Shown here piece by piece: positions 35,202 to 45,354 of a DNA stretch of 64,000 nt. The stretch's first letter is position 1. Each line of letters opens with the position of its first letter. This DNA comes from an uncultured Pseudomonadales bacterium. Its GTDB lineage: Bacteria; Pseudomonadota; Gammaproteobacteria; Pseudomonadales; Azotimanducaceae. The translations under genes and the position numbers were made by a program. The DNA is taken from contig OY282519.1 in the NCBI GenBank assembly GCA_958296405.1, forward strand, positions 124,001 to 188,000, written 5' to 3'. Below the pieces are notes generated by a model. The model searched no databases, had not been told where the DNA came from, and saw only the letters and a program-made list of their open reading frames with translations.

Positions 35202-36185
35202 CTAGCCTTTGCCGATGAGCGGCAGCACACACTGTTTCACCAGCCACTCAACCACCGGCACGCACACCGCATCGCCCAAGGCATACATGGCTTGGCGTGG
35301 CGACACGGATTGGCATTGCATGTCCCCGGCGCCCTGCAGCGCCGCATACTCGCGCACATCCATCCAGCGGGCGGCCAAATCGCCATTGCCGGCGCGCAGC
35401 ACCGCCTGCCGGCCCGAGCCGCCGGCGGTGGTGCGCAGCGTGCCGGCCACCTCATCGGCGCGCACTTCCCAAACGGCGCGGTGGCACCGGGTGCGTCGGT
35501 AGGCGCCGTGGTGCGCCACGCGCGGGCGCATCTGATAGGCGTCCACCCGCGCCGCCTGAATGTCCGAGAGCGAGCACAGGAACTTGCCGAGCCGCTTGGC
35601 GCCCCACCACTCGGCGTGGTCAACGGCGACGTCGCCGAGCCGCAAACCGGGGTGGCGCGGCGGCGGGTCCGGCAGAAGCACTGGGTCCACATCCAGAAAC
35701 CCGAGCAGGAAGACGCGCAGGCGGCTCTGCGGCACGAAGGCCGCCGCGTCGATCAGCGCATGGTTCGCCTTGTAGCCCAGCGCCCGCAAGCGCGACACCA
35801 CGGCAAGGTAGGCCTCGCCGCGATTGGCAGTTAAGAAGCCGGGCACGTTCTCGAGGATGACGATGGGCGGGCGCCGGCGCATCTCGCCCACAATTCGCAG
35901 GAAATCGAAGACGACGCCGGAGCGCTGGCCTTCGAGGCCGGCGCGGTTTCCGGCCAGCGACAGATCCACGCAGGGGAAGGACGCGGTGGCGATGTCCACC
36001 GGCGGAACGTCCTTGCCGGCCAATTCGCGAATGTCGGCTTCGCGCAATTCGCCAGCGCCCCAATTCTCGCGGTAGAGCCGTGCCTTGATGCGGTCGAAAT
36101 CGTTGGCGAACGCCGTCTCGATGCCGCACCGCGCAAGGCCCGCCCGCATGAGGCCCATGCCGGCGAAGAACTCAGCCGCTTTCAT
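35202..36185 (-). CDS. DNA (cytosine-5) methyltransferase, orphan
   Basis: 327 residues from MKAAEFFAGMGLMRAGLARC. C5-methyltransferase motifs: I FFAGMGLMRAGL, IV ASFPCVDLSLAGN with catalytic Cys72, VI VILENVPGFL (112-114 ENV), VIII VPQSRLRVFLLGF and X ALGDAVCVPVVEWLVKQ. The target domain is short. No restriction enzyme or Vsr gene lies beside it; upstream is a 450-base gene-poor stretch and downstream an IS. It may act as a solitary or anti-restriction methyltransferase, or have lost its nuclease. Confidence 0.9.
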   Translation of the reverse strand: MKAAEFFAGMGLMRAGLARCGIETAFANDFDRIKARLYRENWGAGELREADIRELAGKDVPPVDIATASFPCVDLSLAGNRAGLEGQRSGVVFDFLRIVGEMRRRPPIVILENVPGFLTANRGEAYLAVVSRLRALGYKANHALIDAAAFVPQSRLRVFLLGFLDVDPVLLPDPPPRHPGLRLGDVAVDHAEWWGAKRLGKFLCSLSDIQAARVDAYQMRPRVAHHGAYRRTRCHRAVWEVRADEVAGTLRTTAGGSGRQAVLRAGNGDLAARWMDVREYAALQGAGDMQCQSVSPRQAMYALGDAVCVPVVEWLVKQCVLPLIGKG

Positions 36186-36633
36186 GCACCGCTCTTGGCA
36201 AGAGTGGGAGCGCCAGAGGCTCCGCCCCGCAAAAGGAAGTGCGCACGAGTGGCAGCACCCTTCGCGAGACGATGAGTGGTGGCCCGCATGGGGTTGTCGT
36301 CCCACCGACCGCCGGCCCGGGAGCACGGAGTGCGATGCGGCGCTTTAGCCAACGACGTGCCCTGATGCCTCCGCGGCCCAAGCAAACGTTGGGCGCGAGC
36401 GCGGCATCGTAGCACGGCGCTTGGAGCGCGCTGCGGCGGCTCGGTTGCACACGACCAAGGACGCCGGCGGCGAGCCGCACGCCGCCCGAAGTCGCGCTGC
36501 GCCTTCAAGGCCCAGATCGGCCACCCGGCATGGTGAGCGCACAAGGGGACATTGCTACCTTGCATTCTACTCTGCCCTGGCACCGGCCGGCCGGCGTTTG
36601 TGACCCCACGCACGAGTTTGATACGCTGCCCGC
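36186..36633. other. Gene-free interval
   Basis: About 450 bases between the divergent methyltransferase and selenoprotein genes. No open frame here has recognisable domains. A short self-complementary stretch, GGAGCGCCAGAGGCTCC at 36209-36225, could form a hairpin. Promoters for both flanking genes are expected here but none matches consensus well. Confidence 0.4.
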
Positions 36634-37725
36634 ATGTACGACACGTCTTATCCGGTGCGCGCGAACCTGCGCGAGGCCCATGAGCAAGCATGGCAACTCA
36701 TTGCCCAGCCCGGCGCATTCTGGAGCGGCGCCCAGCGGGTGCAGATCGTGCAGGAGGCGCGGGCGGCGTTGCGCTGCAGCCTCTGCGAGCGGCGCCAAGA
36801 AGCGCTTTCGCCGAACGCTGTGCAGGGCGACCACGACACGGCGAGCGCATTGCCGGCTGCCTTGGTGGAAGTGATTCACCGCCTGCGGTCAGACCCTGCG
36901 CGCATGACGCGCTCCGTGTTCGATGAAGCCCTCGCCGCCGGCCTCTCAGCGGAACAATATGTGGAGACGGTGAGCGTCGTCTGCACATCCGTCGTCATCG
37001 ACACGTTCCACATCGCGCTGGGGCTCGAAACGCCCGCCCCGCTTGAGCCGCAAGCCGGCGCGCCGACCGGGCAAGAACCGCCGCCAGTGGTGGACGGCGG
37101 CGCTTGGGTACCCCTCACGGCGGTGGATGTGCAAGACGGCACCTTCGGCCTGCCCCGCGCCCCAAACATCGGCCGCTCAATGGGCTCGGTGCCGAGCGCC
37201 GTGGCGCTCTTCTTCTTGGCATTCCGCCCGCATTATGCGCTGCGCGACATTCCCCTTGCCATCAGCCAAGCGCAGGCGGAGTTCATCGCCTCCCGGGTGT
37301 CTGCCCTCAACGAATGCTTCTACTGAGCCACCTCGCACACCATGCTGCTCCGGGCGAGCGGCGAGCGCGATGGCACCACCTATAACCTTTCCGCCGTGAC
37401 GGACGATGCCGCCGATGCCGGCGTTCCCCACAGCGGCCTGATCCGCGGCCTGACGGAAGCCGCAGTGCATCATGACGCCACGGCGCTGGCCACCCTGCGC
37501 GAGGCAGCGACCGTCGCCATGGGCGAGCAGCAGATGGTGGACACGCTCACCGTCGCCGCCGCCTTCAACGGCATCACCCGCGTCGCCGACGCCACCGGCA
37601 TCCCGCTGGACGCCAACACGCAGCAGATGACCGCGAGCCTGCGCATGGAGACGGGGATCGATGGATTCGATTATGGCGCGAAGAGGGCGCGCTATGACGG
37701 CGTGGCGTCCGCCGCCGGCGCTTGA
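36634..37725 (+). CDS. AhpD-like (CMD family) selenoprotein, Sec encoded by TGA at 37324
   Basis: Two open frames in the same phase, separated only by a TGA at 37324-37326, form one 363-residue alkylhydroperoxidase/carboxymuconolactone-decarboxylase-like protein. Around the TGA the sequence reads SALNECFYUATSHTMLLRAS: this is the AhpD active-site pattern E-C-x-x-C-x-x-x-H with the second cysteine replaced by the TGA residue (231). The N-terminal half has LRCSLCERRQEALSP and EQYVETVSVVCTSVVIDTFH; the C-terminal half has VDTLTVAAAFNGITRVADAT. A SECIS-like hairpin follows at 37344-37362. Thiol/selenol peroxidase or oxidoreductase activity is likely. The alternative, a nonsense mutation, is hard to reconcile with the motif position. 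Automatic annotation would split it. Confidence 0.88.
37344..37362 (+). promoter_or_regulatory. Bacterial SECIS-like hairpin
   Basis: GCTGCTC (37344-37350), loop CGGGC (37351-37355) and GAGCGGC (37356-37362) form a 7-bp stem including one T-G pair, extendable by another T-G wobble (37343 with 37363). The apical loop begins 25 bases after the TGA and has G as its second base. Published bacterial SECIS models require a loop 16-37 bases from the UGA with a G among its first two positions, so this fits. It would bind SelB. Confidence 0.75.
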
Positions 37726-37980
37726 TTGGACGCTGATGGCGGACGGGCGCCGGCGCGAGGGAACGCCCCCGGATGCCCAGCATGTTCCATTTCGCCACGC
37801 ATCAAGCTATGCTCACTGCAACTTGAGCCGTTCGCCCAAGCGAGCGAACTGGCTGGGCTGGCCCCGGCAAGCGTGCGGCAGACGCGCGGGCGAAGGCCAG
37901 AGCAAGCCACTGACACGAGATGAGCCACGCATGGGCCACGCATAGGGCGCATGGGCCACGCATAGAGAGGGGAGGCGCTG

Positions 37981-38394
37981 ATGTCCGATAAGCCGCTGCC
38001 TGCGGTCGATTTCCTGAAGATTCCAGACGATGGCGAGCCCTACCTTGAAGGGCACAAGTGCCAGCCTTGCGGCGCCATTTTCCTCGGTGCCAGAAGCGTC
38101 TGTTCCAAGTGCGGCGCGCGCGATCAAATCGAGCCGATGAAGCTCGCAAACCTCGGCTCGCTGTATTCGTACTCCATCGTCCACCGCTCGTTTCCGGGCA
38201 TCGAGGTGCCGTACATCTCAGCCATCGTGGATTTAGACGATGGCGCATCCGTGAAGGGCAACCTCATCAACGTCGACCCAGACCCTGACAAGATTGAGTT
38301 CGGCATGCCTATCGAGGTGGTCTATGGCGATGCCCTCGGCCGCAAGGACAGAGACGGCAACTCGTACCTTTCCTACTTCTTCCAACCACGTTAA
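37981..38394 (+). CDS. DUF35 zinc-ribbon/OB-fold acyl-CoA-associated protein
   Basis: 137 residues. Zinc ribbon CQPCGAIFLGARSVCSKCG followed by an OB-fold with GSLYSYSIVHRSFPGIEVPY, YISAIVDLDDGASVKGNLIN and a final SYLSYFFQPR. DUF35 proteins form complexes with thiolases and act as scaffold or CoA-binding partners. The thiolase gene starts 41 bases downstream, preserving this partnership. The interval upstream contains ATGGGCCACGCATAG twice (within 37930-37965), of unknown meaning. Confidence 0.88.
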   Translation: MSDKPLPAVDFLKIPDDGEPYLEGHKCQPCGAIFLGARSVCSKCGARDQIEPMKLANLGSLYSYSIVHRSFPGIEVPYISAIVDLDDGASVKGNLINVDPDPDKIEFGMPIEVVYGDALGRKDRDGNSYLSYFFQPR

Positions 38395-38435
38395 CCCCGT
38401 TACGAGTGGCGCGAGCCACTAAGGAGCCTCAACAA

Positions 38436-39581
38436 ATGAGCGACGCTTACATCGTTGGCGTAGACATGATCAAGTTCGGGCGGTTCCCAGAGAAGACCGT
38501 GCCGGAAATCGGCTCACAAGCGGCGCTCCTAGCGCTCGACGACTGCGGCCTCTCCGTTCAAGACATGGAAGCCCTGTACTGCGGCAACCTCGGCCAATCG
38601 AGCGGCATGGTCGGGCAGCGCATCCTGCAGCAAATCGGCCAAACGGGCATTCCGGTGGTGAACTGCTCGAACGCCTGCGCCACCGGCGCCACCGCATTCC
38701 GCGAAGCATGGACGGCGGTGAAGGCCGGCTTGTACGACTTGGTGCTTGCGGTGGGCGTAGAGCAAATGGGCAAGGGCTTGCTCGGCGGCGCCGGCGGCGC
38801 GACGGGCATTCCGAAGGAAGGGCTGCTCGGCTCCGGCACCATGCCGGCGGTGTTCGCGGAAGCCGGCATGGAACACTCGCGCAAGTACGGCACCACCTTC
38901 GAGCAGTTCGCCAAGGTGTCGGTGAAGAACCATCACCACTCCACCATGAACCCGAAGGCGATGTACCAAATCGAGACGCCGCTCGAGACGGTGATGAACG
39001 CCGAGATGATTTCGTACCCGAACACCAAGCTCATGTGCTCGGTGAACGTGGACGGCGCCGCCGCCGCGGTGATCGCCACGGAAAGCAAGGCACGGGAACT
39101 CGGCCTGATGAAACGCGCGGTGAAGGTGCGCGCCTCGGTGCTCACGTCGGACCCGTGGCAGGAACGCGACTTGGTGATGCCGGACGTCAACACCTGCACG
39201 CGCAAGGCGGCCGCCGCCGCTTACGAGATGGCGGGCGTCGGCCCCGAAGACATCAACTTGGTGGAGCTGCATGACTGCTTCGCCACCGCGGAGATCCTGC
39301 ACTACGAGAACTTGGGCCTCTGCGGCGACGGCGAAGCCGGCCGGCTCATCGACGAAGGCGAGGTCGCGCTCGGCGGGCGCGTGCCGGTGAACGTGTCCGG
39401 CGGCTTGCTCTCCAAGGGCCATCCGCTCGGTGCCACGGGCATCGCCAACATCTACGAGGTGTCCACGCACCTGCGCGGCGAAGCTGGCAAGCGTCAGGTT
39501 GAGAACGCGCGCTTCGGCCTCACCCATGTGATTGGCCTCGGCAGCGCTTGCGGGATACACGTCCTCGAGAAGGTCGCTTAA
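38436..39581 (+). CDS. Thiolase family protein (SCP-x/acetyl-CoA acetyltransferase-like)
   Basis: 381 residues from MSDAYIVGVDMIKFGRFPEK, with AAGGAG 10 bases upstream. Thiolase landmarks: nucleophile Cys in VVNCSNACATGATAFREAW, HDCFATAEILHYENLGLCGD and GGLLSKGHPLGATGIANIYE; the C-terminal GLTHVIGLGSACGIHVLEK. The HDCF and single-chain layout resemble the sterol-carrier-protein-x thiolase group that partners DUF35 proteins. It probably cleaves or condenses acyl-CoA units in a side-chain or lipid catabolic pathway; the substrate is unknown. The DUF35 gene is immediately upstream in one operon. Confidence 0.9.
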   Translation: MSDAYIVGVDMIKFGRFPEKTVPEIGSQAALLALDDCGLSVQDMEALYCGNLGQSSGMVGQRILQQIGQTGIPVVNCSNACATGATAFREAWTAVKAGLYDLVLAVGVEQMGKGLLGGAGGATGIPKEGLLGSGTMPAVFAEAGMEHSRKYGTTFEQFAKVSVKNHHHSTMNPKAMYQIETPLETVMNAEMISYPNTKLMCSVNVDGAAAAVIATESKARELGLMKRAVKVRASVLTSDPWQERDLVMPDVNTCTRKAAAAAYEMAGVGPEDINLVELHDCFATAEILHYENLGLCGDGEAGRLIDEGEVALGGRVPVNVSGGLLSKGHPLGATGIANIYEVSTHLRGEAGKRQVENARFGLTHVIGLGSACGIHVLEKVA

Positions 39582-39669
39582 CGCGACTGACAGTTCGCCC
39601 AGCCGCCGCCGGGGCCATCCCGGCGGCGCGGGCCCTGCCATCAAAGCGGGCGGACGCCCGAACCCAGCC

Positions 39670-40155
39670 ATGCGCATCGGCGTCGTCAGCGACACCCACA
39701 ACAATCTCAAGAACTGCCGGCGCATCGTCGAGCTTTTCAACGAGTCTGGCGTGGACGCGGTGTTCCACACCGGCGACATCACCCAAGCGAAGACCCTTGA
39801 GGTGTTTGCCGATTTAGCGGTTCCGCTGCACGGCGTTTTCGGCAACAACGATCAAGAGCGCGAATCCTTGCAGCGCGCCGTCCGCGCCTTTGGCTTCCAC
39901 TTCCAAGACCCGCCCTTTGAGGCCGTGTGGGGCGGCCAAAGCATCGTCGCCGTGCATGACCCGCTGGATTTCGACGGCGTGCTGCGGGAAGACCACAGCC
40001 TCGCCTTGCACGGCCACACCCACCTGACGCGCATCGAGCGCAACAACGGCCAGCTCATCTTCAACCCCGGCGAGTGCGCCGGACACATGCGCGGGCTGAA
40101 TGTGGTGGGCGTGGTGGAGCTCGCCACGCTCACGCCGAGCCTGCTGCACTTCTAA
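39670..40155 (+). CDS. YfcE-type metallophosphoesterase
   Basis: 161 residues. Calcineurin-like metal motifs: MRIGVVSDTHNNLKN (Asp8, His10), VFHTGDITQ (Asp36), GVFGNNDQER (Asn60, Asp61), VAVHDPL and LALHGHTHLTRI (GHTH near 119), followed by IFNPGECAGH. This is the MJ0936/YfcE family of phosphodiesterases, normally 155-185 residues. The physiological substrate is unknown. It lies 88 bases after the thiolase gene on the same strand. The frame is open upstream but the ATG at 39670 matches the family start. Confidence 0.9.
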   Translation: MRIGVVSDTHNNLKNCRRIVELFNESGVDAVFHTGDITQAKTLEVFADLAVPLHGVFGNNDQERESLQRAVRAFGFHFQDPPFEAVWGGQSIVAVHDPLDFDGVLREDHSLALHGHTHLTRIERNNGQLIFNPGECAGHMRGLNVVGVVELATLTPSLLHF

Positions 40156-40334
40156 GGCAGCGCGAAGGCTCGGCTCTCAGCCTAGGGCCTGCTTGGGCGT
40201 CTGCGCGGCGTGAGCGGCGCCGCGCAATGGCAGGCCGCTGGGTTGGCGGGGGGCGTTGCGCCTTCAGCCGGCCGCGGTGCTCCGCGTATCAGCGGCGCTG
40301 CACTTGAACGAGCCGCTGGGCTGGGTGTTGGGTC

Positions 40335-41126
40335 TCAGCCAGCCGCCGCGCCGGCGCCTTGCTCCACCGCGGCCTCGAACTGCGCCAAGAACGTGAGGAT
40401 GCGCTGGGCATTCAAGCCGAGGTCGCTTTGCCCCACGCGCGACACAGAGCGCGCATCGACGAGGGTGCCGTCTCCGTCCGCGCGCAGCCGCACCACCATG
40501 TCGTCCTTGAAGCCGAACCAGAACGTCGTGTGGGTCACCTCGATGATGCTTTCCCCCTTGGGCGCATCGAGTTTGGCGTTCACGAGTTCAAGCCCCATTG
40601 CATCCAAGATGGCAAGCGCCCGTTCCGTCGCGCCATCAAGGTCAGCCGCGAACCGTTTGGTCGCGAGTTCCGGCCACGCCTCGCGCTGCGCCAACGCCAG
40701 CGTGCGCGCACCCACGGGTTGCTCCGCATCATATTCATGGGGGTTGGCGCCCTCGCCGCGCAGCGCCACCACCGCGTCGAACGCCGGTGGATCTGCGGTG
40801 TCGGTGGTGATGTTGTGAATCGGCGGCACGGAACGCGCGGCGTTGTACTGCACGAACAGCACGGCCAGCGTGAGCGCACCCACCGCGGCGCCGAGGCCCA
40901 GCGGCGCAAACTCGGTACCGAGGGACCGCGCCGCGACGAATATGAGGCCGACGATGCCCAAGAGCGTGGCCGCCACGGCCACCACCGCGCCGGCGCCAAG
41001 AAAGACAAAGCCCGTCGTGAACGGCCATAGGCCGAAGCGGCTGCCCAGCGCTCCGAGCGGCAGCAACATCGCTGCCACCACCGCGCCAATGAGGATGGTC
41101 TTCGACCACCACATGTTGCCCATCAT
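40335..41126 (-). CDS. DUF1499 membrane protein
   Basis: 263 residues. Three hydrophobic segments at the N-terminus (ILIGAVVAAMLLPLGALGSR, FVFLGAGAVVAVAATLLGIV, LGLGAAVGALTLAVLFVQYN) anchor it in the inner membrane. The soluble part carries DUF1499 features: DPPAFDAVV, IIEVTHTTFWFGFKDDMVVR and DARSVSRVGQSDLGLNAQRI. Function is unknown. The C-terminal tail is Ala/Gly-rich. A 180-base gap separates it from the convergent phosphoesterase; nothing else is recognisable in that gap. Confidence 0.87.
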   Translation of the reverse strand: MMGNMWWSKTILIGAVVAAMLLPLGALGSRFGLWPFTTGFVFLGAGAVVAVAATLLGIVGLIFVAARSLGTEFAPLGLGAAVGALTLAVLFVQYNAARSVPPIHNITTDTADPPAFDAVVALRGEGANPHEYDAEQPVGARTLALAQREAWPELATKRFAADLDGATERALAILDAMGLELVNAKLDAPKGESIIEVTHTTFWFGFKDDMVVRLRADGDGTLVDARSVSRVGQSDLGLNAQRILTFLAQFEAAVEQGAGAAAG

Positions 41127-41181
41127 TCCTCTCCTTAACCTCCTAGTGCCCGGCGGCCGCCGCCAGCAAGTGATCGCCCGG

Positions 41182-41994
41182 CTACCGGCCTTCCCAATGG
41201 ATGCGTTCGCCGTTCAGCGCCGCCCGCAACGCCCGCGCCGCGTCTTCGCTCTGCATGCAGCGGGCGAACTCCTGCTGCTCGATCATCAGCCCCGCGGCAA
41301 GATCGACGTCCAGCCCCGCATAGATGGCGCGCTTCGCCGCGGCGAGGCCAATGGGTGAGCGGGCCGCCAGATTCGACGCGAACGCCAGCGCCGCGTCGGG
41401 CAGATCCGCCGGCGCATGCAAGCGATGCACGAGGCCCAACTCACGCGCCTCCTGCGGCGAGAGCGTGGCGCCGTGCAAGATCAGGTCCAACGCTTTCGCC
41501 ACGCCAAGCAAACGAGTGAAGCGCTGGGTGCCGCCGGCGCCCGGAATGATGCCCACGCCCGTTTCCGGCAGGCCAAAGCGGTAATTCCCATCCGCCATCA
41601 AGCGAAAGTCGCACCCCAACGCGAACTCGCAGCCACCGCCGGCGGCGTTGCCGTTGATCGCCGCGATGGTGACGTAAGGCGCCGCTTGCATGGCCAAAGT
41701 GAGGCGATGGAAGGCGTGGAGCGCTGCGTCGTCTTCCGGCGCCTGGCGCGGGCGGGTCGTGCGGCCTTCTGCGGAATCCGCAAGCTCCGCCACTTCGTAG
41801 TGGGCAATGAACACGCCTTCGCCGCCGCCGGTGAAGAGCACCGCGCGCACATCGTCCCGCGCGGCCAGCGAGGCCACGAATGTGCCGAGTTCTTGAAGCT
41901 CCGCCGCCACCATCGTGTGACGCGGCGGATTGCTCATCACGCAGCGTTGGACGCCGGCGGCCGGCTCGTCGATGTCCAAGTGGCGGTAGGTCAT
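41182..41994 (-). CDS. Enoyl-CoA hydratase/isomerase family protein
   Basis: 270 residues from the ATG at 41994 (MTYRHLDIDEPAAGVQRCVM). Crotonase oxyanion hole segments FTGGGEGVFIAHYEVAELAD and AAINGNAAGGGCEFALGCDF, then YRFGLPETGVGIIPGAGGTQ and RFTRLLGVAKALDLILHGAT. Both Glu positions expected for hydratase activity are plausible (the GGGCEFALGCD and GLPETGVG Glu). The frame is open further upstream but without family similarity. It is probably part of acyl-CoA beta-oxidation together with nearby thiolase and DUF35 genes. Confidence 0.9.
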   Translation of the reverse strand: MTYRHLDIDEPAAGVQRCVMSNPPRHTMVAAELQELGTFVASLAARDDVRAVLFTGGGEGVFIAHYEVAELADSAEGRTTRPRQAPEDDAALHAFHRLTLAMQAAPYVTIAAINGNAAGGGCEFALGCDFRLMADGNYRFGLPETGVGIIPGAGGTQRFTRLLGVAKALDLILHGATLSPQEARELGLVHRLHAPADLPDAALAFASNLAARSPIGLAAAKRAIYAGLDVDLAAGLMIEQQEFARCMQSEDAARALRAALNGERIHWEGR

Positions 41995-42129
41995 GCATCC
42001 CCTCCGGCGCGGAGCCGGCGCCGCGCTTGGCGAATATCGTACCGCAACGCGCGCCCAGCGCCGCCAGCCCGTTTTGTTTCCCACCCGGTGGGCGTATAGT
42101 GCCGGGCTTTTCGCTGCCCCAACGCTCAC

Positions 42130-43490
<1,361 letters not shown>

Positions 43491-43494
<4 letters not shown>

Positions 43495-44012
43495 GCCGCG
43501 CCATCATCGCCGCGATCGGGCAAGACCGGCCCGGCCTCGTCAACGAACTGTCGAAGCTCGCCGCAGACCTCAACCTCTCCATCGAAGACAGCCGCATGAC
43601 GGTGCTCGGCGGCGAGTTCGCCGTGATCATGAGCGTCGCCGGCGGCGACCTGCCGCTCAAGCGCTTGGAAACGAAGCTGCGCCAACTCGCCGACGAGAGC
43701 GGGCTGGCGTGGCTGTTTCGGCGCACCGGAGACCGGGAGGACGTCGAAGGCCGCGTGCCCTATACCGTCAATGTGACGGCCTTGGATCATCCCGGCATCG
43801 TGCATCGCATCACCGGGTTCTTCTCGTCCAAGGGCATCAACATCCACAACTTGGAGACCGTGACCGAACGCGCCCCGCACACCGGCACGCCGATCTTCTC
43901 CTTAGCCATGGAAGTGGAACTGCCCGGCGAGTTGCGCATTGCAGACCTGCGCGACGAGTTCTTCTACTTCTGCGACGACCAAGACTTGGACGCGGAGTTC
44001 CGGCCTAGCTGA
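43491..44012 (+). CDS. gcvR: GcvR-like ACT-domain protein
   Basis: 173 residues with two ACT domains: [20 protein letters not shown] and [20 protein letters not shown] in the first, [37 protein letters not shown] and [11 protein letters not shown] in the second. Matches GcvR, which senses glycine and restrains the GcvA activator of the glycine cleavage operon. Overlap with the glycyl-tRNA synthetase gene (ATGA) is a sensible functional link through glycine. No gcvA is in the window. The 180-base gap to the next gene has no other gene. Confidence 0.87.
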
Positions 44013-44159
44013 GGGCCGGGTGGGTCCGTGGCGGGCAACGCTGGGTTAGCATGGTGTCCTGTGCCGCATCGCTATCGTGGCGGCGCGAGCGGGGGCGTCA
44101 TGGCAGGGAGCGACCAGCGAGCCGAAAACCCTTGTAGACGCAACCAGTATTCGGCTACA

Positions 44160-44182
44160 TTACATGACAAATGAACATGTAA
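44160..44182. promoter_or_regulatory. Palindromic operator-like site before the methyltransferase
   Basis: TTACATG (44160-44166) and CATGTAA (44176-44182) are perfect inverted repeats separated by 9 bases, ending 12 bases before the GTG start. Such spacing is typical of a dimeric regulator operator, for instance autoregulation by the methyltransferase or a controller protein. No C-protein gene is visible. Confidence 0.5.
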
Positions 44183-44194
44183 CCTGAGCTGGTC

Positions 44195-45196
44195 GTGAAC
44201 ACCCAACATCAAACGAGTTCGGCAAAGTGCTTCAGGGTGCTCCCCGAGAGACAGCTTGCCGCCGCCGAGGTTGAACGCCATCGCGTCGTCTCGCTGTTCA
44301 GCGGCTGCGGCGGGATGGACTTGGGCTTTCTCGGCGGCTTCTCGTTCGGTGGCGAGTTCTACCGCCGGCTGCCGTTCGAGATCGCGTGGGCGAACGACAT
44401 AGACAGGTTGGCGTGCGACACCTACGCGGCCAACCTTGGCGACGGCCACCTGCATCGCGGCAGCATCGTCGACGTGCTCGACACCCTGCCAGAGTCGGCG
44501 GACGTGGTGATCGGCGGTTTTCCCTGCCAAGACGTGTCGATCAACGGCTCGCGGAGCCTAGGCCAAGGCGAGCGGACAATCCTCTACGAGCAGATGATCG
44601 AAGTGGTGCGGCGCACGAATCCCAAAGTATTCGTCGCGGAGAACGTCAAAGGGTTACTCATGTCGCACGGCAAGCCCTTTTTCGATCAGATGCTTGTAGA
44701 CTTCTCGCTCCCCGGCTACACGGTTTCGCACCAGCTGTACCTCGCCGCGGACTACCGCGTGCCGCAGATGCGCGAACGCATCTTCATCGTCGGCGTGCGG
44801 GGCGATGCGCCGTTCGCCCATCCCGAAGCGCTCGATCACCGCATGACGGCGCAGGAAGCCTTGAAGGACTTGGAGTCCGCCGACGAGGACAAGAGCACAT
44901 CGCACATTTGGAGCAAGGCACGGCGCAGCCCGGAGCAAGGCAACCGGCGCCTCAAGGCCGACAAGCCGGCGACCACGATCCGCGCGGAACACCACGGCAA
45001 CGTGCAGTGGCACTACAAGCTGGAGCGGCGCATATCGCTGCGCGAAGCCGCGCGGCTGCAATCCTTCCCGGATGGCTTCGACTTCGTGTGCGCCATGCGC
45101 GCGACGGAGCGGCAGATTGGCAACGCGGTGCCGCCGGTGCTGGCGTGGCATATCGCCAACGCTGTCCGAGAGCACATTGACCCAGAGCGAGTTTGA
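44195..45196 (+). CDS. DNA (cytosine-5) methyltransferase of a restriction-like operon
   Basis: 333 residues from a GTG start. All main C5-methyltransferase motifs are present: I VVSLFSGCGGMDLGFLGG at 31-48, IV VVIGGFPCQDVSINGS with catalytic Cys111, VI VFVAENVKGLL (ENV 149-151), VIII VPQMRERIFIVGVRG and X IGNAVPPVLAWHIANAV, with LREAARLQSFPDGFDF as motif IX region. A small N-terminal extension of about 30 residues precedes motif I. It heads a run of three same-strand genes with a BrnT-like gene and a giant GHKL/helicase gene and likely marks self DNA for that machinery. A perfect palindrome sits just upstream. Confidence 0.93.
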   Translation: MNTQHQTSSAKCFRVLPERQLAAAEVERHRVVSLFSGCGGMDLGFLGGFSFGGEFYRRLPFEIAWANDIDRLACDTYAANLGDGHLHRGSIVDVLDTLPESADVVIGGFPCQDVSINGSRSLGQGERTILYEQMIEVVRRTNPKVFVAENVKGLLMSHGKPFFDQMLVDFSLPGYTVSHQLYLAADYRVPQMRERIFIVGVRGDAPFAHPEALDHRMTAQEALKDLESADEDKSTSHIWSKARRSPEQGNRRLKADKPATTIRAEHHGNVQWHYKLERRISLREAARLQSFPDGFDFVCAMRATERQIGNAVPPVLAWHIANAVREHIDPERV

Positions 45197-45354
45197 AACG
45201 CTCCTAGACCGTGCGGCGCGGTTGCGTAGCGGAGCACCCGTTCTTCCATGTGAGACGGATGTTCGGGTACGACAAGGGTTCCCGTGCCTTCCATGCGTCG
45301 CCAGGGCGATGCCGGAGCGATGGCGGCGATAAGTGTTCGCATGCGGATTGCACG

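Noticed and set aside
33619-35247. 542-codon frame over the ISNCY transposase
   Set aside because: Same strand but different phase from the transposase; low-complexity Gly/Arg/Ala product without domains.
36209-36225. Rho-independent terminator
   Set aside because: The hairpin is not followed by a T run on either strand.
36634-37725. Two separate genes (230 and 127 codons)
   Set aside because: They are in the same phase, together make one AhpD-like protein, and the TGA sits at the redox Cys position with a downstream hairpin.
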